Assembly: GCA_035259145.1 (NCBI GenBank)
Contig: DATFWQ010000112.1
Coordinates: forward strand, 1-21,498
DNA: 21,498 nt
Source of the DNA: CF-161 sp035259145
Lineage (GTDB): Bacteria; Chloroflexota; Dormibacteria; Dormibacterales; Dormibacteraceae
Direction of reading: 5' to 3'
The notes below the pieces were generated by a model that ran no database searches, was not told where the DNA came from, and saw nothing but the letters and a program-made list of their open reading frames with translations. A program made the position numbers and the translations under genes. This document shows, piece by piece, positions 7,595 to 13,004 of this stretch. How positions within the stretch are numbered: position 1 is the stretch's first letter; every line of letters starts with the position of its first letter.

Positions 7595-9217
7595 ATGCAG
7601 CCGGAGCACGAGCTGGCGGTCTTCGCCCGGCTGATCGCGAGGCGGGCTCAGGATGAGCCGGACCGGATCGCCGTGGTCTTCGAGAACGGCGATCTGCCCG
7701 CCGAGACGGTGCGCAACCGGGACCTGGCGCTGAATGGGAACCAGCTCGCCTGGGAGCTGCGGCGGGTGGACCTCCGGGCCGGCGACAGGGTGGCAGTCAT
7801 GCTGCGCAACCATCCCGAATTCGTCTACGCCATGGTCGCCAGCTCGAAGTTGGGGCTCACCACCGTCCCGATCGATCCCCGGGCTCGCGGCGAACGGCTT
7901 CGCTACTTCCTCACGTTCGCAGGCTGCCATGCCCTCGTCGTGGCCGACTCCACACTGTCGGACCCTCAAGCGGCGCGGGTGATCTCCGAGACCGGCATCC
8001 GCACCTACGCGCTGTCAACCGCCGAGGGCCGCGCGCAGGGGTTGACCGTTGAGGGCTGGCCGAGCCTCGACGAGGCGCTCCAGGGGCCAGTGCGAGACGA
8101 CGTGGGGCAGCACGTGGAGTCGCTCAACCACCCCTGGCTTCTGAGCTACACATCGGGCACAACCGGTGACCCCAAGGCCATAGCGTTCGGATACGACCGG
8201 ATGCTCTTCTACCGGCTCACGCCCGGCTTCTTCGGCTACCGCGACGATGACGTCCCCTACACCGGCCTCTCACTGATCCACGGCAACGCGCTGGTGGCTA
8301 CGTTGATGCCGGCGCTGTGGGGAGTGGTCGATCACTCAGTGTTCAGCCGGTGGTTCACGAAGTCCCGCCTCTGGGATGTGTGCATCGAGCACGGGTGCAC
8401 GACCTGGTCAAACCTGGGCGGAATCGCGACGGCGGTCTATGGCGAGCCCCCAGCCCCACACGACCGCGCGCACCGAGTCCGGCTGGTCGTGAGCGCAGGC
8501 ATGCCGCGAGAGCTCTGGGGGCCTTTCGAGGAGCGGTTCGGCGTCCGCGTCCTTGAGTGGTACGGCACGATGGAGGGCGGCTTTGCCATCAACCCACCGG
8601 GCGTCGGACCACGCGGCTCTTTCGGCAAGCCGCCCGACGGCATGATCGAGATGGAAGTGGTCGATGATGACGACCAGCCTGTGCCGCCGGGCCAGATCGG
8701 CGAGCTTGTGGCGCGCCCTGCGGGTCAGCCGGCGCGGGTCGAGTACCACGGCAACCCTGAAGCCTCAGCAGAGAAGGTAAGAGGAGGCTGGCTGCATACC
8801 GGCGACATGGGCTGGAAAGACGAGCAAGGCTGGTTCTTCTTCGCCCACCGGAAGGAGGAAGGTGGCATTCGGAAGCTGGGCGAGTTCGTGCCCGCGGGCT
8901 TCATCGTGCGGGTTCTGGCGGAAGACCCCCAGGTGCTCGACGTGCACGTCTACGGGGTTCCGGCGCGCAGCCGGGCGCCTGGCGAGAGCGAGGTCGTGGC
9001 AGCGGTTGTGGCGGCCGACCCTGCACGGGTGGACGCAACCGCGCTGTTTGCGCGCTGCGCGGCGCGGTTGGAGCGTGCTTACGTCCCCGACTACATCCAG
9101 GTCCTGGACGAGCTGCCCAAGACGGCTACCGAGAAGGTGCAGACGCGGCTGCTCGTGCAGTCGTTCGACCCCTCGTCGCCGCGCGTCTTCGCCCGCGACC
9201 AGGCGCTCGCCCGTTGA
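7595..9217 (+). CDS. AMP-forming acyl-CoA synthetase/ligase
   Basis: This 540-residue member of the ANL superfamily has the ATP-binding P-loop SYTSGTTGDPKAI (residues 184-196), the A5 motif WYGTMEGG (322-329) and the A7 motif GWLHTGDMGW (398-407, adenylate-binding Asp404). A modified hinge, HRKEEGGIRKLGEFVPAGFI (418-437), follows, then a C-terminal LPKTATEKVQ (507-516) holding the catalytic Lys514, where TGK has become TEK. Overall it resembles CaiC-type crotonobetaine/carnitine-CoA ligases. It makes an acyl-adenylate and then a CoA thioester, so it is probably the entry step of the pathway encoded by this operon. It starts 13 bases after the thiolase stop, and its own stop overlaps the start of the CofD-like gene (TTGA), indicating translational coupling. 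The acid it activates is not predictable from the sequence. Confidence 0.9.
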   Translation: MQPEHELAVFARLIARRAQDEPDRIAVVFENGDLPAETVRNRDLALNGNQLAWELRRVDLRAGDRVAVMLRNHPEFVYAMVASSKLGLTTVPIDPRARGERLRYFLTFAGCHALVVADSTLSDPQAARVISETGIRTYALSTAEGRAQGLTVEGWPSLDEALQGPVRDDVGQHVESLNHPWLLSYTSGTTGDPKAIAFGYDRMLFYRLTPGFFGYRDDDVPYTGLSLIHGNALVATLMPALWGVVDHSVFSRWFTKSRLWDVCIEHGCTTWSNLGGIATAVYGEPPAPHDRAHRVRLVVSAGMPRELWGPFEERFGVRVLEWYGTMEGGFAINPPGVGPRGSFGKPPDGMIEMEVVDDDDQPVPPGQIGELVARPAGQPARVEYHGNPEASAEKVRGGWLHTGDMGWKDEQGWFFFAHRKEEGGIRKLGEFVPAGFIVRVLAEDPQVLDVHVYGVPARSRAPGESEVVAAVVAADPARVDATALFARCAARLERAYVPDYIQVLDELPKTATEKVQTRLLVQSFDPSSPRVFARDQALAR

Positions 9218-10188
9218 GAGTCACCCTCCTGTGTGGAGGGTTGGGCGGCGCCCGCCTCGCGCCGCACCTGGTGAGCCGCCACCGAATGACCGCGGTCTGC
9301 AACGTCGCCGACGACCTCGTGTGGATGGGCCTCCACGTGTCTCCGGATGTCGATGCCGTCCTCTACGCGCTCGCGGGGTGCTTCGACGGGGAGCGCGGCT
9401 ATGGCGTGCGTGGTGACACCGGGACCTTCATGACGCTGGCTGCCGGGGCTCGCGCCGAGAGCTGGTTCTGGATCGGCGATCGCGACCTGCAGACGCACGT
9501 CCTTCGGACCTCCATGGTCCAGGAAGGGAGGCCGCTCTCGGCTGCCATTGATGCGCTCCGACGAGGGCTCGGCGTCGACGCCGTAGTGCTGCCGGCAACG
9601 GACGACCGGGTCCGGACCCGAGTGGGCGTCGACGGGCGCGACCTGGACTTTCAGACGTTCTACGTGCGCGAGGGGGCCACGCTCCTACCGAGCCAGGTCC
9701 GCTGGGAGGGGATCGATGCGGCGCAGCCGGCACCGGGCGTGCTCGGCGCGCTGGCCACGGCCGACCTGGTCGTCCTGGCCGAGAGCAGCCCGGCCGCCAG
9801 TCTGCTCCCGATCCTGGGGCTGGCGGGAGTGCGCGAAGCGCTCAGGGCGACCACCGCCGTCAGGGTTGCGCTCTCCCCAGTCGTGGCTGCCGTGCCCCCG
9901 GCGCACCCGGTGGACCTCCACCACTGGCGGTCCCGTGAGCACCTTTTGCGCGCGCTCGGACTTGGACATGATCCCCTCTCGGTCGCGACTCTCTACCGAG
10001 GGCTGATCGATGCCTTCGTCATCGACGGTCGAGATTCCTGCTTTGGGGCCGCGATCGGGGAGCTGGGAATGGAGTGGTGCGGCACCGATCTGCTGGACCG
10101 TTCGCCAGATGGTCGCGAGCGGCTCGTCGAGGTGCTCGAGCAGCTCGCGGGACACGGCGTTCGACCGGAGGCGGCAGCCCGAAAATAG
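9214..10188 (+). CDS. cofD: CofD-like 2-phospho-L-lactate transferase (F420 biosynthesis family)
   Basis: This 324-residue protein has the CofD/FbiA fold: nucleotide loop LLCGGLGGARLAPHL (residues 5-19), CNVADDLVWMGLHVSPDVDA (the 'vNtgDD...gL.isPDlDt' block), GYGVRGDTGTF, the IGDRDLQTHVLRT motif, LPATDDRVRT, and a C-terminal segment ending LIDAFVIDGRD. CofD/FbiA joins a phospho-lactyl or phospho-enolpyruvyl group to the deazaflavin FO on the way to F420. The start codon is TTG, sharing bases with the stop of the acyl-CoA ligase, so the two are translationally coupled. Two blocks usually kept in the family are altered: PSNP reads ESSP, and the following G-P-x-x-K-type loop is replaced by HPVDLHHWRSREHL. 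It may therefore be a paralogue using a different donor. It converges on the ATPase gene with a 32-base gap. Confidence 0.85.
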   Translation: MRVTLLCGGLGGARLAPHLVSRHRMTAVCNVADDLVWMGLHVSPDVDAVLYALAGCFDGERGYGVRGDTGTFMTLAAGARAESWFWIGDRDLQTHVLRTSMVQEGRPLSAAIDALRRGLGVDAVVLPATDDRVRTRVGVDGRDLDFQTFYVREGATLLPSQVRWEGIDAAQPAPGVLGALATADLVVLAESSPAASLLPILGLAGVREALRATTAVRVALSPVVAAVPPAHPVDLHHWRSREHLLRALGLGHDPLSVATLYRGLIDAFVIDGRDSCFGAAIGELGMEWCGTDLLDRSPDGRERLVEVLEQLAGHGVRPEAAARK

Positions 10189-10220
10189 GCGTCAGGCTCG
10201 CGACCCGTGGGCGGCGCCGC

Positions 10221-11618
10221 TCAGGTCGTGGGCGCCCCCGGCTCACTCGTGGTGAGCCCGAGCTCGCACCAGCCCGTCGCGAGCATCGCTGCGATCTCAC
10301 GCACCGCGAGCCTCCACCCCTTTGGTGCCGTGCGCCAGCTGAAGTCGCCGGCCGCGAGGCGGCTGGCGGCGGCGGTCTCCAGCGGAACGCTGAGCACACC
10401 GTGAGCCCGGGGTACCAGCGTCGCGAGCGCCTCGAGGTTGAGGCGTGAGCGGGCCGCCAGCATCTTGTTGACGACGAGCAGCACCCGCGCTGTGCGCGAG
10501 AGCGACCGGGCTGCCTCGGCCACGATGCTGGCGGTGGCAGGCTCCGCGTCAGTGATGAGCAGGACCTGGTCGGAGGTCTTGAGCGCGGCGCGTGCCGGCG
10601 GCTCCTGGAGACCCGTCCCGCAGTCGAGGATCACCACGCCGGCGATCGCCTGCAGGCGCCGGATGACGCGGACGTAGGCCGTCTCATCGAGGAGGGCCAT
10701 TCGCTCGGGGTCCGTAGGCGAGGGCAGCACCATCAGCCCGTGCGGGCCCCGTCCAAGGAACAGCTCCAGTGCGGTCACCGTGAGCGACGAATCGTCCAGC
10801 AGAGGCAGGAGGTCGTCCACGAACGTCGAGTGCTCGGGGGTCAGGCAGCGCCCAAGGGAACCGTAGTCCGGATTGGTGTCGACCGATATGACGTGACCCT
10901 GTCGCAGGTGGGCGAACATCATGCCCAGAAGCGCCGAGATCGTCGTCTTGCCGACGCCGCCCTTTGGCGACATGACGGCGATGGTCACACAGCGCCTGAG
11001 TCGCGGTTCGGTGATGACACGGTCGAGGCGGTCACGGTAGTCGGTCGCACGCCAGGCCTCGCGTCCACGCGAGAGCGGGGACGGCCGCGGCTGGAGGGTC
11101 AGCGCGGCGGGCGAGATGGACGGTCCCGAGGCCGGGCGCGCGATCGCCGCCTCGCTGGAGTTAAGCACCGCACCGGCCACTCTGGCAAACCGGGCTGCGA
11201 GGCCCGGGCGCTCTGGCAGGCCTGCACGCCACCACTCATCCTTGCGGGCGGCCTCGTCACCGTCCGGTCCCCACTGCGGTCCTCGCCGCTCCCTCGACTC
11301 GCTCCGGACGTCCTGTCCGGAGTCACCCGGCACGCCGTCAGATCGCGGGCTCTCTGGGCCGGCAGCGGATTCCGAGCCGTCCGCCAGCGTCTTCAGGTAC
11401 AGCACAGCGCCGTCATTGACCTCGCACTCCTCGAGCGAGCGTTCGAGTGGCAGCCTCGTGTCCGATCGAGCGAGGACCCAGGGCCCATGGCCATTGCCGG
11501 CCTCCGTGCCGCAGCGGGCCACCAGGTCGCCCATGAGCCGCCGGATCGGCGCCGAGGCCGAAACCGCGACGTTGACCCGCCGCTCCGGGCCGACGACTGT
11601 GATCAGCACCCTTCGCAT
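10221..11618 (-). CDS. YukD/EccD-like ubiquitin-fold domain fused to MinD/ParA-type ATPase
   Basis: This 465-residue soluble fusion starts with a YukD-type ubiquitin-like domain (residues 1-77: RRVLITVVGPERRVNVAVSA, ending NDGAVLYLKT), as found at the N-terminus of EccD of type VII secretion. A disordered, charged linker (about 78-205) follows. The deviant Walker A ATPase domain contains SPKGGVGKTT (217-226, signature Lys219, Lys224), SVDTNPDYG (Asp247) and Walker B VVILDCGTG (Asp332). MinD/ParA-family proteins form ATP-dependent dimers that position or load partner complexes; EspI-like MinD proteins accompany mycobacterial ESX loci. No EccC-type ATPase, WXG100 substrate or EccD membrane part is present here. 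It is the last gene of a minus-strand group after two 62-residue peptides (108-base gap with a small hairpin). Its start has only a GGGG-type ribosome site. Domain calls are firm; role inferred. Confidence 0.85.
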   Translation of the reverse strand: MRRVLITVVGPERRVNVAVSASAPIRRLMGDLVARCGTEAGNGHGPWVLARSDTRLPLERSLEECEVNDGAVLYLKTLADGSESAAGPESPRSDGVPGDSGQDVRSESRERRGPQWGPDGDEAARKDEWWRAGLPERPGLAARFARVAGAVLNSSEAAIARPASGPSISPAALTLQPRPSPLSRGREAWRATDYRDRLDRVITEPRLRRCVTIAVMSPKGGVGKTTISALLGMMFAHLRQGHVISVDTNPDYGSLGRCLTPEHSTFVDDLLPLLDDSSLTVTALELFLGRGPHGLMVLPSPTDPERMALLDETAYVRVIRRLQAIAGVVILDCGTGLQEPPARAALKTSDQVLLITDAEPATASIVAEAARSLSRTARVLLVVNKMLAARSRLNLEALATLVPRAHGVLSVPLETAAASRLAAGDFSWRTAPKGWRLAVREIAAMLATGWCELGLTTSEPGAPTT

Positions 11619-11652
11619 CTTCTGCCCCGTTGTGAGACCGTCGGCGAGTGGG

Positions 11653-11669
11653 CCAGCGCGTCACGCTGG
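11653..11669 (-). other. Small hairpin in the gap before the ATPase gene
   Basis: Six-base arms CCAGCG (11653-11658) and CGCTGG (11664-11669) flank a five-base loop. There is no T-run, so it is more likely an mRNA processing or partial attenuation element than a strong terminator. It sits between the second 62-residue peptide and the ATPase, where it could keep ATPase levels below peptide levels. Confidence 0.25.
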
Positions 11670-11726
11670 AGCGCCGGCCCGTCCGTCACAAACGCGGAAT
11701 CGAGTAGTCGTTCCAGGCTGCCGTCG

Positions 11727-11915
11727 TCAGCCCACGTTGACCGCAGAGAAGTTTGCTGCAGCGGCATTCTGGATGCCGCGCGAGTTGACGGCATTCAAGG
11801 CTACAGCCACCTGCATCACGTTGACGGTGACGGGACTAATTTGGAAGACCGAGTTCGAGGTCTCGAACCGCTGAGGCAGTTCCGTCAGTCTCTCGTCTTC
11901 CAGATCCATGTCCAT
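11727..11915 (-). CDS. Small Q/N-repeat peptide B (62 aa), putative leader-plus-core precursor
   Basis: This 62-residue peptide starts at ATG 11915, eight bases after an ideal ribosome site (AGGAGG on the minus strand), which lies just past the stop of the paralogous peptide gene upstream. The N-terminal half is acidic and leader-like: MDMDLEDERLTELPQRFET. The C-terminal half is hydrophobic and Asn/Gln-containing. It begins SPVTVNVMQ at residue 27 and contains two 14-residue units, Gln35-x-Ala37-x3-Asn41 and Gln49-x-Ala51-x3-Asn55. There is no signal peptide, Cys or transmembrane segment. The leader block L-T-E-L-P-x-R-x-E-T and the repeat unit are shared with the neighbouring 62-residue peptide, and the repeat unit also with the secreted protein upstream. 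Together with the PqqD-M50 protease gene this points to a processed or assembling peptide. I know of no named family. That it is a real gene is well supported; function is inferred. Confidence 0.8.
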   Translation of the reverse strand: MDMDLEDERLTELPQRFETSNSVFQISPVTVNVMQVAVALNAVNSRGIQNAAAANFSAVNVG

Positions 11916-11932
11916 GCACTTCACCTCCTGTG

Positions 11933-12121
11933 TCATTTGAGCGACAGGCCGAGCCCGGCCAGGTTGGTCCCGGCCGCGTGTTGATATCCGCCGAAGCTCA
12001 CACCATTCACTGCAATCGCAATCTGGGGTTGCACAACGATGACCGGGCTGAAGAGAGTGGCCGTTTCCAGTCGCCGAGGCAGCTCGGTCAGCTTCTCCAC
12101 CTCCAGGTCCTCAATGCCCAC
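11933..12121 (-). CDS. Small Q/N-repeat peptide A (62 aa), putative leader-plus-core precursor
   Basis: This 62-residue peptide is read from GTG 12121, seven bases after AGGAGG (minus strand). An ATG 69 bases upstream in the same frame precedes that ribosome site and is less likely. The leader-like part, MGIEDLEVEKLTELPRRLET, shares LTELPxRxET with its neighbour. The core begins SPVIVVQPQ at residue 25 and contains Gln33-x-Ala35-x3-Asn39 and Gln47-x-Ala49-x3-Asn53: two copies of the same 14-residue unit with identical spacing to peptide B and to the secreted protein upstream. Both short peptides are exactly 62 residues long, which suggests a gene duplication under length constraint. It carries no Cys and few Ser/Thr in the core, so lanthionine or thiazole chemistry is unlikely. 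Its stop lies directly before the ribosome site of peptide B, implying coupled translation. Confidence 0.8.
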   Translation of the reverse strand: MGIEDLEVEKLTELPRRLETATLFSPVIVVQPQIAIAVNGVSFGGYQHAAGTNLAGLGLSLK

Positions 12122-12159
12122 GGCCACACCTCCTGTCAAACCGGCCGATACGCTCGACC

Positions 12160-12190
12160 TCAATACGATGCTGCCAGGAACAGGTGTCAA
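12160..12190 (-). promoter_or_regulatory. Candidate promoter for the two 62-residue peptide genes
   Basis: On the minus strand a perfect -35 TTGACA (12190-12185) is followed after 19 bases by TATTGA (12165-12160). The spacing is slightly long and the -10 only partly matches. It sits about 40 bases before the peptide A start, in the 125-base gap after the secreted-protein region, so it could give the peptides extra transcription independent of the upstream genes. Confidence 0.35.
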
Positions 12191-12246
12191 CTTTCTGACG
12201 GCGGGAGGGGCGTCCCTTACAGGATCGTAGTGCTCAACCGGCTGGC

Positions 12247-12384
12247 TCAGGACGCGGGACCGTCGTCAAGGACCAGCAGTCCGGTCGCGGGCGCCGGGCG
12301 GCGCACGAAGAAGAGTGAGATCCAGAGCGTCAGCACGACGCCAAGGACCGCGAGCCACGGTGTTGGGAGCGACGGCCCAGACAT
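12247..12384 (-). pseudogene. Displaced C-terminal membrane anchor of the Pro-rich secreted protein (or separate 45-aa membrane peptide)
   Basis: In a different minus-strand frame from the overlapping secreted-protein ORF, an open stretch (no stop from 12567 to 12247) encodes MSGPSLPTPWLAVLGVVLTL, continuing WISLFFVRRP and ending GLLVLDDGPAS. This is a clear single transmembrane helix followed by two arginines. The ATG at 12384 has no ribosome site. The secreted-protein frame over the same bases turns into an Arg/Ser/Cys-rich tail (RRRRSAGRCHRPRC) that looks out of frame. The simplest reading is one gene with a signal peptide, repeat module, Pro-rich linker and C-terminal anchor, broken by an indel between about 12400 and 12567, for example near the GGCGGCGGCG run at 12410-12422. 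A real frameshift, programmed frameshifting or an assembly error cannot be told apart here. Confidence 0.55.
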
Positions 12385-12929
12385 CGTGGCCGGTGGCAGC
12401 GTCCTGCTGAACGCCGCCGCCTGGCGTCTACCGCCGAGCCCGGGTTCGACGGTTCGGCGGCACTGCCACCTGCAAGCGCAGCTTCCTTTTTCATGGGCCG
12501 CAAGCGCATGTCCCGAGGTGCAAGTGCCTCCTGATCGCCGGGCTGACCGGCCTGCGTGGCGGGCGGGTCAGGAGCCGGTGTGCCAGTCTGCTGCGGAGGG
12601 TCCTGCGCTGGGGGTGGCGGCGGGGCCGCTCTCGGCGTGACCTTCCTTGCACTGGCGGCTGCCGGCCGGGGTGGCGCCTTTGGCGCCGGACGGCTGACCG
12701 GCTTCCCCGTGCCCTGGTTGACGACGACGACCGAGATGTTCTGGACGTGAACATTCTGGACGCAGCCTGAATGGCACACGTTGATTCCGATTGCGGTTTG
12801 CTGGACGTTGATTACGACGGGGCTCGGCTGGACCGGCGGGCTGGCTGCGCAGGTGAAGAGCGGCGCCAGGCCGGCCGCGACGACCAGGCGCGCGACTGCC
12901 CGCCGGTGCTTCGATGCGCTGGCCAGCAT
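12330..12929 (-). CDS. Secreted Pro-rich protein with N-terminal Q/N-repeat module (C-terminus probably frameshifted)
   Basis: Read from ATG 12929, eight bases after GGAGG; a GTG nine bases upstream is the alternative. The 199-residue product has a positively charged N-terminus (SKHRRAVAR) and a hydrophobic stretch (LVVAAGLAPLF) ending TCAASPP, which fits a signal peptide or an imperfect lipobox. Residues 36-72 form the module shared with the two 62-residue peptides: SPVVINVQQTAIGIN, then CHSGC, then QNVHVQNIS. Gln44, Gln58 and Gln72 recur every 14 residues, with Asn50 and Asn64. Cys52 and Cys56 could form a disulfide. A Pro/Ala linker (about 75-135, with PPPPPAQDPP) follows. The last roughly 30 residues are implausible (RRRRSAGRCHRPRC), and the overlapping frame holds a transmembrane anchor, so I suspect a frameshift. 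Likely exported and exposed at the cell surface. Confidence 0.68.
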   Translation of the reverse strand: MLASASKHRRAVARLVVAAGLAPLFTCAASPPVQPSPVVINVQQTAIGINVCHSGCVQNVHVQNISVVVVNQGTGKPVSRPAPKAPPRPAAASARKVTPRAAPPPPPAQDPPQQTGTPAPDPPATQAGQPGDQEALAPRDMRLRPMKKEAALAGGSAAEPSNPGSAVDARRRRSAGRCHRPRCLGRRSQHRGSRSLASC

Positions 12930-13004
12930 TGACTCCACCTCCGCTCGATGATCAGACCGCGCGGCGAACGCCGCCGCAAGCCACCAGTGTCGGCGGGATA
13001 CCTT

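Noticed and set aside
11603..11794. 63-codon minus-strand frame overlapping the end of peptide B and the start of the ATPase
   Set aside because: Third-position GC looks coding and its stop overlaps the ATPase start, but there is no ribosome site outside peptide B and its start lies inside that gene. Peptide B matches peptide A in length, so it does not need an extension.
10740..12640. Long + strand open frames opposite the ATPase, the peptides and the exported protein
   Set aside because: Translations are Arg/Pro/Ser-rich without domains, and the minus strand has good ribosome sites, domains and a shared repeat.
11727..12929. Calling the repeat proteins curli (CsgA/CsgB)
   Set aside because: The Gln/Asn ladder is similar in style, but the 14-residue period and spacing differ from the curlin repeat, and no CsgG/E/F-like genes are present.
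12829..12929. Firm lipoprotein call for the exported repeat protein
   Set aside because: The residues before Cys27 (LFT) do not fit the lipobox well; a signal-peptidase-I site after CAA is equally possible.
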